Part shown: positions 14,766 to 22,276 of the stretch, one piece after another | How the letters are laid out: each line of letters begins with the position of its first letter | Numbering within the stretch: position 1 is the first letter of the stretch | Assembly (NCBI GenBank): GCA_036796435.1 | Contig: DAIRCY010000029.1 | Location: 1-28,276 of the forward strand | Direction: 5' to 3' | Length of the DNA: 28,276 bases | From: JAJYVT01 sp036796435 | GTDB taxonomy: Bacteria; Actinomycetota; Acidimicrobiia; Acidimicrobiales; RAAP-2 | The notes under the pieces: generated by a model | Databases searched by the model: none | The model's input: only the letters and a program-made list of their open reading frames with translations | Told to the model about the DNA's origin: nothing | Translations under genes and position numbers: made by a program

Positions 14766-14812
14766 CGCTTACAACGAGCAGGTCGTCGGTTCGATCCCGG
14801 CAGCGCCCACCA
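14766..14812 (+). repeat. attR: Right attachment site (47-bp duplicate of the tRNA-Val 3' part)
   Basis: A perfect copy of 8984-9030. The upstream bases do not complete an acceptor or D arm, so this is not a second tRNA gene but the far junction of the element. Confidence 0.92.
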
Positions 14813-14841
14813 ACTCGTCTCGTCCACAGCGGGTCGGAGAC

Positions 14842-15335
14842 CTACCGCTTGGCCTTGTCGTCGCGGCTGCGCCCGTTCTCAGGCTGGGGGTGGATCGTCT
14901 CGCCTCGGGCCAGCATGGTGACGAACCGCTCGATCCTGCTGCGGCGCGTCTCACTGCGTTTGGCGGTCGTCACCCGGTAGAGGACGGCGTAGCGATTCGC
15001 GCTGCTCAGTCGTGCGAACATCGCCTGGGCCGCAGGGTTGGCCTCCAGCGCCGCGGCGAGGTCGGCAGGAACCTCGATGACCAGGCGCTGCCGGGTCGTC
15101 GCGGGGTGAACCGCCGCAGGAACGTGCGCTCGTCTCCTCGGGCGAGCTGGCCGTCGACCCAGCCGTGGCAGATCGCCTCCTCGAGAGCCTGGTCGTACGT
15201 CAGGCGGGTCGGTTCGGTCGTCCCCTTCTTTGCCAGCGCCAGCCAGACACCGCCGGAACGATCGCCGTGCGCATCGAGCCAGTCGGACCAGGCCCCGGCA
15301 TCGGCGAGAGCGAGCACGGCGGTCTCCGAGGCCAC
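14842..15335 (-). pseudogene. YdeI/OmpD-associated family protein, internally deleted and out of frame
   Basis: From GTG 15335 the frame gives a normal N-terminus of the YdeI-like family (WSDWLDAHGDRSGGVWLALA, ALEEAICHGWVDGQLARGDE, FLRRFTPRRPGSAWS). At about 15080 homology stops. Directly after, in another frame, the normal C-terminal domain appears (EVPADLAAALEANPAAQAMF, SSANRYAVLYRVTTAKRSET, RIERFVTMLARGETIHP), ending in TAG at 14842-14844. Family members normally have about 40-45 residues between these parts (a KRN...ERL...EGRM...GRW stretch), which are missing here, so the defect is an internal deletion that also breaks the frame. It lies 30 bp from the right att site. The function of intact members is poorly known. 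An assembly collapse cannot be excluded. Confidence 0.8.
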
Positions 15336-15507
15336 CTCGTCAGTCTGCCTCGCGCCGGCGATGAGGCTTCTCAGGCGACGCAATCACCGCCTCGGTGAAG
15401 GGCTTCGCCCTGAAGCTGCGAACGAGGTCTGCGCGCCCAGCGGCGGTCGTCGGTCCCTGAGGACGGGCCATCCCCAAGGACCCAGGCTTTCGGCGAAGAT
15501 TGGGGGC

Positions 15508-16064
15508 GTGGGCAATGATCCCGCACGGTGGAGCCAGGCGACCGTCTATCCGGACATGTGGGTCGACCCGGACGACGATCCGCGCAGCAGCGAAGGAGTC
15601 AGTCCCGACGGTGAGCTGCCAACCCTTCAGGACTATCTGTCGCACTACCGCATGACCCTGCGGATGAAGTGCGAGGGCCTCGAGCCCGAGCAGCTCGCAC
15701 GTCGATCCGTTCCACCCTCGACGATGTCGCTGCTCGGCCTCGTCCGCCACCTCGCCGAGACGGAACGGGACTGGCGCAATTGGTTCAGCGAGGAGCAGCT
15801 TCCGAGGATCTACGGAGGACGCGATGCGGACTTCGAGGCAGCAGTCGGAGAACAGGCGGAAGTGGACGCAGCGTTCGCCGACCTGGCGCGAGAGCAGGCG
15901 GCGACCGATGACGCATTGGCGGCGCACCCCGATCCGAGCGAGCGCCTGGGGGCCGGAGGATCGCGGTCCGCGAACTGATGGTCCACCGGATCGAGGAGTA
16001 CGCCCGCCACTGCGGCCATGCCGACTTGTTGCGCGAGCGCATCGACGGGCGCGTGGGCCAGTGA
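15508..16064 (+). pseudogene. DinB-family (DUF664) protein, frameshifted near the 3' end
   Basis: From GTG 15508, preceded by a G-rich ribosome site, the frame encodes a DinB-like four-helix protein (YLSHYRMTLRMKCEGLEPEQ, TMSLLGLVRHLAETERDWRN). It runs into a stop at 15976-15978. The expected C-terminus (RELMVHRIEEYARHCGHADL, then LRERIDGRVGQ) follows in another frame and ends at 16062-16064. The shift corresponds to one lost base (or two gained) between about 15930 and 15965, where a run of five G (15948-15952) is a likely spot. The family often binds metal through three His and includes thiol-dependent transferases of mycothiol or bacillithiol type; the role here is unknown. A sequencing error is as likely as a real mutation. 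Confidence 0.8.
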
Positions 16065-16116
16065 GGCGTGAGTCCGGGCGTCCCCGCAGGGCATCGGTTC
16101 GAAGCGACGCGTCGAG

Positions 16117-16122
16117 TACGTT
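16117..16122 (+). promoter_or_regulatory. -10 box of a leaderless promoter
   Basis: TACGTT predicts transcription from 16129, which is exactly the A of the methyltransferase start codon. Confidence 0.45.
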
Positions 16123-16128
16123 CGCACA

Positions 16129-16947
16129 ATGAGCGTGGACGAGACGATCAACGAGGCCGAGCGGAAGCGCTGGAACGACGAGTTCTGGGCATCCGTGTGG
16201 CTGAAGAGAGAGCAGCTCACGAGTGTGGTCACGCCCCTGCTCCTTGCCGCCGCCCAGGTCGAACCGGGAGACCGGGTCTTGGACATCGGGTCCGGCGCGG
16301 GCGTCGCGTCGCTGCGCGCCGCGGAGATCGTCGGGCCGAGTGGGCGCGTCGTCGGCGCCGACATCTCGGTTCCGCTGGTCAGCTACGCCAGCCGGCGAGC
16401 CGAGAGCGAAGGCGCGACGGCGAGGTTCGTCGTGAAGGACGTTCAGCAGGAATCCCTCGACGATGGTCCGTTCGACGTCGCGATCAGCCAGTTCGGCGTC
16501 ATGTTCTTCGATGACCCTGTCGTCGCCTTCACCAACATCAGATCGCACCTCGTTGCCGGCGGCCGGCTGGGGTTCGCCTGCTGGCAGGCAGCGGACAGGA
16601 ACCCGTGGTTCGTCGGACCGGCACTGGCGTCCTTCGTCGCGCCGCCGCCGGCGCCGACCGCCGGCAGATCACCCACGGGGCCGTTCGCGTTCGCCAAGGC
16701 CGACCACGTCCACTCGGTCCTGTCTCGTGCGGGGTGGTCCGACATCGACTGGGCGGCCCACGAGGTGCACGCGATCGTGTCCGAAGAGGCCGTCATCGAC
16801 GACGGCCAACTCGTGTTCCTCGGGGTCGAGGAGTGCTCGCTCGCCGACGCCCGACGCGCGGTCGACGCCCATCTCGCCCCTCTACGCCGGCCCGATGGGC
16901 GGATCAACGCCCCCCTGGCCTTTCAGATCTTCACCGCCAAGGCCTGA
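16129..16947 (+). CDS. Class I SAM-dependent methyltransferase
   Basis: The protein has 272 residues from ATG 16129. The Rossmann fold is clear: motif I VLDIGSGAG at residues 50-58, the acidic ribose-binding end of strand 2 (VVGADIS), motif II-like FVVKDVQ, and FDVAISQFGVMFFDDPVVAF, typical of the Methyltransf_11/25 group. It is soluble. Relatives methylate small molecules such as quinones, lipids or antibiotics; the acceptor cannot be read from the sequence. It stands alone, with a leaderless promoter and convergent to the amidase gene 22 bp downstream. Confidence 0.9.
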   Translation: MSVDETINEAERKRWNDEFWASVWLKREQLTSVVTPLLLAAAQVEPGDRVLDIGSGAGVASLRAAEIVGPSGRVVGADISVPLVSYASRRAESEGATARFVVKDVQQESLDDGPFDVAISQFGVMFFDDPVVAFTNIRSHLVAGGRLGFACWQAADRNPWFVGPALASFVAPPPAPTAGRSPTGPFAFAKADHVHSVLSRAGWSDIDWAAHEVHAIVSEEAVIDDGQLVFLGVEECSLADARRAVDAHLAPLRRPDGRINAPLAFQIFTAKA

Positions 16948-16969
16948 CGCACACCGCGCCCCGAAGACA

Positions 16970-18070
16970 TCAGCGGCCCGGGCTTCCGAAGTACTGCTCG
17001 ATTCCCTCTGCCAGCCCCTCGGCGATCGCGTCGTGACCCGCGGCACTGTCGGCGATCGAACCTTCGAAAGGATCGGAGATGAACAGCGGCTCGATGAGGG
17101 CGCCGGGCATCCGGCTCGCTGTGCTGAACCACCCGGGATCGTCCGGGCCGAGCAGGAGCAGGTGGCGGTAGGCCGCGGCGGCTGTTGTGAGCGGCAGTCC
17201 CCCGAGTGTTGTGTCAGGCGGAACCCCGTCGTCGGGGATCTGCCATCCGCGCTCGTTCATGCGAGCGAGCACGTCGCGCTGGAGGAACGTCGCCAGGGCC
17301 CTGCTCCGGCTCGCGAACGGGCGGGCAGGGTCGTAGGCGGTGAGGCTTCCCGCGTTGGCCGGGGATGTCCCGGCGTCGAAGTAGATCCCGACGAGGATTG
17401 TCGCCCTTGCCTGGTCGGCGCACGCGTCCCGTGCGGCGATGTCGTCCCTGGCGCCCGTCGCGCTGAGCACGCCGCCTGTGAGGTCCGCAGGGCCGGGTTT
17501 CATCACGTTCACGTTGGCGGTGCGCGACACGACGACCCGGTACCCCTCGGAGCGGAGGAGGTTCATCGTCTCGAGCTCGATCGTGAGGTTCTCTCCCGCT
17601 TCGTAGATCACCTTGCCGGATGCGGTCACCCCCTTGCCCCCCGGGTCGACCCCACCGTGGCCGGCGTCGAGGAACACGGTGTGGTGGTTGCTCCGGCGAC
17701 TCGGCGCGAACGTCTCGCACGCGCCGAGTGCAAAGCGCGACGCGTCGACAGGCACGGCGCCGGTGGTGGACGTCGAGAAGGAGGGCGCGCCTTGGACGGG
17801 TGCTCGAGGTCCCCTCGGACCGGGGTCGGGGTGCGCGGACCGTGCACCTCCCGCCGGCGGCACCCCCGGGCTCGCAGACGCGAGGATCGCGAGAAGGACG
17901 GACGCGACCGCGAACGCGGCGAGCACCGCCGAGGCCCGGGGACGCACGGGCCGGGGCGCGGCGAACCGCGAGGCCCGTCGGCCGCGCGACGGCGTGCCAC
18001 CGGTCAGACGAGGTGCGACACCATCGGGGGGCGCGCCGCGCTGCTCCCGGCTCCCCTCAGCAGGCGGCAT
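16970..18070 (-). CDS. Amidase_3-family N-acetylmuramoyl-L-alanine amidase with a changed zinc site
   Basis: The protein has 366 residues from ATG 18070. An Arg-rich N-terminus is followed by a membrane or signal segment (ASAVLAAFAVASVLLAILAS, about 47-66) and a Pro-rich linker, so the enzyme faces the wall. The Amidase_3 domain covers about 130-362: His138 in FLDAGHGG and Glu157 in IYEAGENL are zinc ligands, and Glu327 in ALIEPLFISDP is the catalytic glutamate. The third zinc ligand, normally His in a SIHAN motif, is Tyr230 in LVGIYFDAG. Intact enzymes cleave the bond between muramic acid and L-Ala. With this change activity is uncertain; it may use another ligand or act as a binding or regulatory protein. 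It lies 79 bp downstream of the OatA-like gene on the same strand. Confidence 0.85.
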   Translation of the reverse strand: MPPAEGSREQRGAPPDGVAPRLTGGTPSRGRRASRFAAPRPVRPRASAVLAAFAVASVLLAILASASPGVPPAGGARSAHPDPGPRGPRAPVQGAPSFSTSTTGAVPVDASRFALGACETFAPSRRSNHHTVFLDAGHGGVDPGGKGVTASGKVIYEAGENLTIELETMNLLRSEGYRVVVSRTANVNVMKPGPADLTGGVLSATGARDDIAARDACADQARATILVGIYFDAGTSPANAGSLTAYDPARPFASRSRALATFLQRDVLARMNERGWQIPDDGVPPDTTLGGLPLTTAAAAYRHLLLLGPDDPGWFSTASRMPGALIEPLFISDPFEGSIADSAAGHDAIAEGLAEGIEQYFGSPGR

Positions 18071-18078
18071 CGAGCACG

Positions 18079-18084
18079 ACCGTA
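18079..18084 (-). promoter_or_regulatory. -10 box of the amidase gene
   Basis: TACGGT on the minus strand (18084 to 18079) predicts a start at 18072, two bases before ATG 18070. Confidence 0.4.
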
Positions 18085-18149
18085 CCGCTGCGAGCGAGCC
18101 GACCCGCGGCAGCGAACTTCGGCTGCACGCGCCCGCAGATCGGCGAGTG

Positions 18150-20063
18150 CTAGGTCGATGGCCCCTGCTCGACGCCCTCCGTCGCGTGGGGCCGCCGACG
18201 GTGGCTGCCCGCCCCTCTCGAGGCGGTCCGTCCGCTGGGCGGCGCCTCGAGCGCGTGGACGAGCAGGGATGCGTAGTACTGCGCTCCCTGTGGGTCCAGG
18301 TGCACGCCGTCGGGATAGAAGTACTGCGGGGCATTGGCGCTTATGGCGTGCCAGTCGACGACCGTGGTGTCGGGATAGACGTGCCCCACCGTGGCGATGC
18401 TCTGGTTCACCCCTGTCTGCCAGGGCCGTGTCTCTCGCGTGTTCACGAGCACTATGCGCCGCATCGGCCCGAGCGAACGCAGGAAGGACTCGAGCTGTGT
18501 GGCGCTGTAGTAGCCGTTCGTGCCGAGCTCGAGGATCAACTCGTCGCCGATCTCACCCTGCCTCTTCAGCTGGGGGACCTCGGACTGGAGCTGGTACAGC
18601 TGCTGGCCGACCCGTGCGTCGATGACGGCGCCCGGCAGCATCTGGCGGATGTACGGCGCGGCATCGACCATGATCGAGTCGCCGATCACCGTCACCCCCG
18701 TCCCCGCCAGCGCCGTGGTGGTCGTCGTCGTCCTGAGCTCCCACGGGGGGTCGTGGGGGAGGACGCGGCTCCCCGGTCCGGCCCCGGTCTCTCGCGTCAC
18801 GGGCACGATGGTGTGGGTGGCCTCCGGAACCGTCGCGGCGCCCGAGATCACGCCTGAAAGGCCGAGCGAGCTGATGAGCCCCGCGGCGAGGACGGCGCTC
18901 CCCCCCGCGAGGCCGCGGGTGCCAGGGACGAGGTTCGCCCATTCCTTCTTCCGCCACCGGTCGCGAGCCTCGTGCCAGATCCTGCCGAGCACGCCGTGGC
19001 GGACCGGCTCTTCCACGAAGCGCCACGAGAGGTCAGCGGCGGCGATGATGCCGACGACCTGAAGGATGTCCCGCACGAGGTCCTGCTTCGAACCTTGGGG
19101 GGTGGTGAGGACGATGACCGGCACCGACCACAGATAGATGCCGTAGGAGCGCTCGCCCAGCCAGCGCAACGGGCCCACGCCGAGTGCGCGCGAGACACGT
19201 GCACCGGGATGGACGCACACGGCGATGAGGACGGCGGTGAGCACCGAGAGGAGCACCATGCCGCCCCGGTACACGAATGCGTCGTACTGACCGGTCTGCC
19301 AATAGAGCGCGATGATCCCCGCGAGCGCGACCCCTCCGGCGACCTCGAGGACGGCACGCGCCCTGTCCGTGATCGGCCCGAACCGCTTGTCGCGCGGCCA
19401 GGCGAAGGCCAGTGACGCGCCGATGAGCAGCTCGAAGGCACGCGTATCGGTGCCGTCGTAGACCCGGGTGGGGTCGGCATAGGGGACGAACAGGAAGCCC
19501 ATCTCGATCGCGGACGCCGCCGCGAGTGCGAGGGCTCCCAAGATGAGCACACGGCGGCTCTTCACCCAGTGCAGCGCGGCGAGCAACGCGAACGGCCAGA
19601 AGAGGTAGAACTGCTCCTCGATCGCCAGGGACCACAGGTGCCCGAGCGGGGACGGTGGGTTGTACTGGGCGAAGTACGAGACGTGGTGGAAGATGTACCA
19701 CCAGTTGCTGTAGTAGAAGATCGCCGGCAGCAGATCGCCCCTGAGCGTGGGGAGCTGCGACCGGTCGAGCAGCGTCGCCCACGCCACCGTCACGAGCAGC
19801 ATCACGAAGAGCGCCGGGAGCAGCCTGCGGGCTCGACGGACCCAGAACTGGCCGAAGGACCGCGCCCCCCGCTTGTGGATCGCGCTGACCAGAAGGTCCG
19901 TGATCAGGTAGCCCGAGAGGACGAAGAAGACCCCCACGCCGAGAAGTCCGCCGCCGGCCCACCCGAGGTCGAGGTGGTAGGCGATGACCCCGAGCACGGC
20001 GACGGCGCGGATGCCGTCCAATCCCGCGTTGTACGGGCTCGTTCCTTCGACTGGCCGCGGCAT
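18150..20063 (-). CDS. Acyltransferase-3 / SGNH fusion, OatA-like O-acetyltransferase
   Basis: The protein has 637 residues from ATG 20063. Residues about 10-400 are a polytopic Acyl_transf_3 domain (YNAGLDGIRAVAVLGVIAYH with catalytic His30; GVGVFFVLSGYLIT; SLAIEEQFYLFWPF) followed by a last membrane helix. After a Thr-rich linker an extracellular SGNH domain spans about 455-605: Ser463 in VIGDSIM, Asn516 in LGTNG, and Asp585 and His588 in YPDGVHLD. In OatA-type proteins the membrane part carries acetyl groups across and the SGNH part places them on a sugar, often muramic acid C6, which gives lysozyme resistance. The substrate here could also be another envelope glycan. The final 28 residues are Arg/Gly-rich and poorly conserved in look. 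The amidase follows downstream. Confidence 0.92.
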   Translation of the reverse strand: MPRPVEGTSPYNAGLDGIRAVAVLGVIAYHLDLGWAGGGLLGVGVFFVLSGYLITDLLVSAIHKRGARSFGQFWVRRARRLLPALFVMLLVTVAWATLLDRSQLPTLRGDLLPAIFYYSNWWYIFHHVSYFAQYNPPSPLGHLWSLAIEEQFYLFWPFALLAALHWVKSRRVLILGALALAAASAIEMGFLFVPYADPTRVYDGTDTRAFELLIGASLAFAWPRDKRFGPITDRARAVLEVAGGVALAGIIALYWQTGQYDAFVYRGGMVLLSVLTAVLIAVCVHPGARVSRALGVGPLRWLGERSYGIYLWSVPVIVLTTPQGSKQDLVRDILQVVGIIAAADLSWRFVEEPVRHGVLGRIWHEARDRWRKKEWANLVPGTRGLAGGSAVLAAGLISSLGLSGVISGAATVPEATHTIVPVTRETGAGPGSRVLPHDPPWELRTTTTTTALAGTGVTVIGDSIMVDAAPYIRQMLPGAVIDARVGQQLYQLQSEVPQLKRQGEIGDELILELGTNGYYSATQLESFLRSLGPMRRIVLVNTRETRPWQTGVNQSIATVGHVYPDTTVVDWHAISANAPQYFYPDGVHLDPQGAQYYASLLVHALEAPPSGRTASRGAGSHRRRPHATEGVEQGPST

Positions 20064-20287
20064 GTGCTACTGCAGTTTCCCGTCTGTCCCCCACGTCCAA
20101 CGACGCAGTGCACGAATCTCGCGCGCGCTCTGATCGTGACAGCCACGGACCGAGAAGTCGAGACTGGTCGTGGAATTCTGCCCGTGCGCTGGCCACACTG
20201 TTGCGGAGGCCCGGTGTCGGGTCGTGCGCGTCGGTGTGTGGTGGCGCGATCGGCCCCGAGGGCCCACGCCAGGGGCGGCGCGGGGCC

Positions 20288-20293
20288 TAACCT
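20288..20293 (+). promoter_or_regulatory. -10 box upstream of the MFS gene
   Basis: TAACCT predicts transcription from 20300, the A of an ATG that opens an 8-codon frame rather than the MFS frame itself. Confidence 0.45.
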
Positions 20294-20299
20294 CGCCCC

Positions 20300-20326
20300 A
20301 TGCGGGTTGCCCGGCCAAGTGGTTGA
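20300..20326 (+). CDS. Possible 8-codon leader peptide before the MFS gene
   Basis: ATG 20300 reads MRVARPSG and stops at TGA 20324-20326. The stop overlaps the likely MFS start (GTG 20319) by eight bases in another frame. Its ATG sits exactly where transcription is predicted to begin, so it would be read as a leaderless frame and could couple translation to the transporter. It may equally be chance. Confidence 0.3.
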   Translation: MRVARPSG

Positions 20327-21656
20327 GTCGACGGGGGTCGGGGTCGCGGGGTTCCGCACGTACCGTTGGACGGATCCCGCGCTGATCGCCGTCGCCCTCC
20401 TGGCGGTTGCCGCCGGATTCGGACAGTTCGGCGCGGTCGCGGCGCTCGGGGACGTCGCCAAGACCTTCGGCCACCTCCACGGCGGGGCGACCTTCGCCGA
20501 CGACGCGGGGCTTTCGGGGACGGTGCTCGGGGTCGGGCTCGCCATCATCCGGGCCGCGTCGTTCCTCGGCCTCCCCCTGGCCTCGCTGGCGGATCGGTTC
20601 GGACGCAGGCCGATGCTCGCCGCCACCTGCGCGATCGGGCTCGCCCTCACGGTCCTCACCGCGGTGAGTCCGACGTACTGGTGGTTCGTTGCCATCTTCG
20701 CGCTCGGCAGACCGTTCTTGAGCGCCACCGTCGGCCTCACGCAGGTGAGCGCGGTGGAGCTCACCACCTCGCACGAGCGCGCGAAGGCCGTCTCGCTCGT
20801 CGCTGCGGGGTACGCCGTCGGCGCGGGGATCGCGGCGATCGTGCACAGCCTGGCCGAGAAGTCGCTCGGATTCCGGGGCATGTTCGCCCTGGCGGTGGTG
20901 CCGGTCATCCTTCTGCCCGCGCTCTTGCGGAAGGTCAAAGAGCCAGACCGCTTCGCGAGGGTCGCCGTATCGCACGCCGTCGCCGAGCCGGTCCTCGGCC
21001 CCGTCGCCCGGCCGTTCCGCCGCCGCCTCCTCCTCGTCGCGGTGCTCGCATTCTGCGTCTCGGTCATCACGGGGCCGGCGAACACCCTCGTCTTCATCTA
21101 CGCGCAGAACTTTCTCCACCTGAAGGGCATCGTCACCAGCGCGATGGTGGTCGCAGCCGGCGCCGCCGGACTCGGCGGCCTGCTCCTCGGCCGCTCGCTC
21201 TCCGACCGGTGGGGCCGGCGTCCGACGATCGCGGTGGCGATGATCGGCATGGCGATCTTCGGCACCCTCGCGTACACCGGCCCCGTCTGGGCACTGCTCG
21301 TGGGCTACGTCGCAGGCGTGACGTGCGGCGGGCTCTTCGCCCCCGCCGCCGGGTCCCTCGCCAACGAGCTCTTCCCGACGTCGGTCCGGGGATCGGTGGC
21401 CGGGTGGTACATCGCGGCGGGTGTGCTCGGAGCCGTCGTGGGCCTGCTCGCCTTCGGCGCGGTGGCCGACGTGGGCGGCACGTCCCACCATGTCGGGCTC
21501 GCCGCCGCGGCCGTCTTTCTGCCGATGATGTTCGCAAGCGCCTTCTTGCGGCTGCTCCCCGAGACCAAGGGCAGGGAGCCAGAGGACTTCTGGTCCTCAG
21601 CGGGCGAACGCGTGGACCCCGAGCCATACCCAGGCGAGCAGCACCGCGACGCGTAG
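20319..21656 (+). CDS. Major facilitator superfamily transporter
   Basis: The protein has 445 residues from GTG 20319. Twelve hydrophobic segments can be followed, from LIAVALLAVAAGFGQFGAVA to HVGLAAAAVFLPMMFASAFL. MFS motif A is present between helices 2 and 3 (LADRFGRRPM) and again between 8 and 9 (LSDRWGRRPT), with the central cytosolic loop at about 200-235 (KVKEPDRFARVAV). Layout fits the sugar/metabolite-proton symporter or drug efflux classes; the substrate is unknown. No ribosome site precedes GTG 20319, and the nearest promoter points to the short leader frame. The 3' end overlaps the convergent gene at 21597-21812 by 60 bp. Confidence 0.9.
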   Translation: MVESTGVGVAGFRTYRWTDPALIAVALLAVAAGFGQFGAVAALGDVAKTFGHLHGGATFADDAGLSGTVLGVGLAIIRAASFLGLPLASLADRFGRRPMLAATCAIGLALTVLTAVSPTYWWFVAIFALGRPFLSATVGLTQVSAVELTTSHERAKAVSLVAAGYAVGAGIAAIVHSLAEKSLGFRGMFALAVVPVILLPALLRKVKEPDRFARVAVSHAVAEPVLGPVARPFRRRLLLVAVLAFCVSVITGPANTLVFIYAQNFLHLKGIVTSAMVVAAGAAGLGGLLLGRSLSDRWGRRPTIAVAMIGMAIFGTLAYTGPVWALLVGYVAGVTCGGLFAPAAGSLANELFPTSVRGSVAGWYIAAGVLGAVVGLLAFGAVADVGGTSHHVGLAAAAVFLPMMFASAFLRLLPETKGREPEDFWSSAGERVDPEPYPGEQHRDA

Positions 21657-21812
21657 CCACAGCCGGCCATCGAGCGCGTCACGAAGCAACGTTGCCGGCT
21701 GCGCAGTCCGGGCGCGGGCGCCCCTTGGCCCGCGCCTGGAGGCGATCCAGAGAAAGAGCGCGCTGAGAGCGGCGAACGCCCAGAGCGCGTAGGTGACCCG
21801 CGCCCAGGTCAT
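21597..21812 (-). CDS. Small two-TM protein resembling DUF6186
   Basis: The protein has 71 residues from ATG 21812, whose codon overlaps the upstream stop (ATGA). Two membrane segments (RVTYALWAFAALSALFLWIA and WLRVAVLLAWVWLGVHAF) flank an Arg-rich cytosolic loop (SRRGPRGARARTAQPATLLR). The pattern, with a conserved-looking WVWLGVH end, is like the actinobacterial DUF6186 family; this is from memory of the family, not a search. Function is unknown. It is coupled to the larger membrane protein upstream. Confidence 0.7.
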   Translation of the reverse strand: MTWARVTYALWAFAALSALFLWIASRRGPRGARARTAQPATLLRDALDGRLWLRVAVLLAWVWLGVHAFAR

Positions 21813-22276
21813 CGCCGCACGAGGTACCAGCCCCCGGCGAGCCAACAGAACCATCCCGCTGCCCTGGGGGCGCGGTGGCCGAACAGCACGTCCAGCCCGT
21901 AGCTGAGCGTGGGGTAGCCCGCGCGCGGGCCGCTGTGGAAGTAGGAGGCGAGCTCGACCCCGACGACCAGCGAGGCGAGGGCGAGCCAGGGGAGCGCGGC
22001 GCCGATGGACGAGCGACCGGCTGGCCGCTGCGGGTCGAGCCGCCGCCACGGACCGCCATCCGGTCGCAGCCGCTGCGCGAGGAGCGCGATGAAGAAGGCC
22101 GTCGAAGCGACCGAGACCGCCACGTCGGCAGGGACCGTGAACGGACGCGCCCCCGACGCGAGTCCCGCGTAGACCGCCGCGACGGCGACCAGGGCCATGT
22201 CGCCATGCGCCGCCGCCCGCCCCGGGGCGGCCACCCCGAGCAGCGCTCGCGGACCCGTGCGTCTGCCCGGCTTCAA
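21809..22276 (-). CDS. Polytopic membrane protein of unknown function
   Basis: The protein has 155 residues if it starts at TTG 22276, which overlaps the upstream stop (TTGA); ATG 22198 would give 129 residues and begin right at the first membrane helix. Three to four hydrophobic segments are seen (MALVAVAAVYAGLASG, VAVSVASTAFFIALLAQ, ALPWLALASLVVGVELASYF, AGWFCWLAGGWYLV). No family is recognised. The chain of 4-base overlaps with the EEP gene upstream and the DUF6186-like gene downstream makes one tight operon. Confidence 0.7.
   Translation of the reverse strand: MKPGRRTGPRALLGVAAPGRAAAHGDMALVAVAAVYAGLASGARPFTVPADVAVSVASTAFFIALLAQRLRPDGGPWRRLDPQRPAGRSSIGAALPWLALASLVVGVELASYFHSGPRAGYPTLSYGLDVLFGHRAPRAAGWFCWLAGGWYLVRR

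Larger units (their letters stand above)
9031..14812. mobile_element. Integrated genetic element at tRNA-Val (5.78 kb)
   Basis: The element is bounded by a perfect 47-bp direct repeat (8984-9030 and 14766-14812), the 3' part of tRNA-Val, and has a tyrosine integrase right next to the tRNA, transcribed toward it. This is the standard layout of a site-specific integrated island. Contents in order are: integrase; a 645-bp stretch without a convincing gene; a small membrane protein; a VapBC-like pair; a two-TM protein and an Asp-box propeller protein; a divergent GntR regulator; and a 330-bp noncoding right end with an inverted repeat. There are no conjugation, replication or phage structural genes, so it is either non-autonomous or reduced. 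Parts of the interior (10600-11600) are visibly less GC-rich than the flanks. Confidence 0.88.

Noticed and set aside
14766..14812. Possible second tRNA-Val
   Set aside because: Only the 3' part is present; the acceptor 5' strand and D arm are missing. It is the attachment-site duplicate.
14531..14827. 98-codon minus-strand frame across the right att site
   Set aside because: It is a translation of tRNA-derived and repeat sequence, not a gene.
20067..21491. 474-codon minus-strand frame opposite the MFS gene
   Set aside because: Glu/Arg/Gly-rich antisense shadow with no domain; the plus-strand MFS frame has clear helices and motif A.
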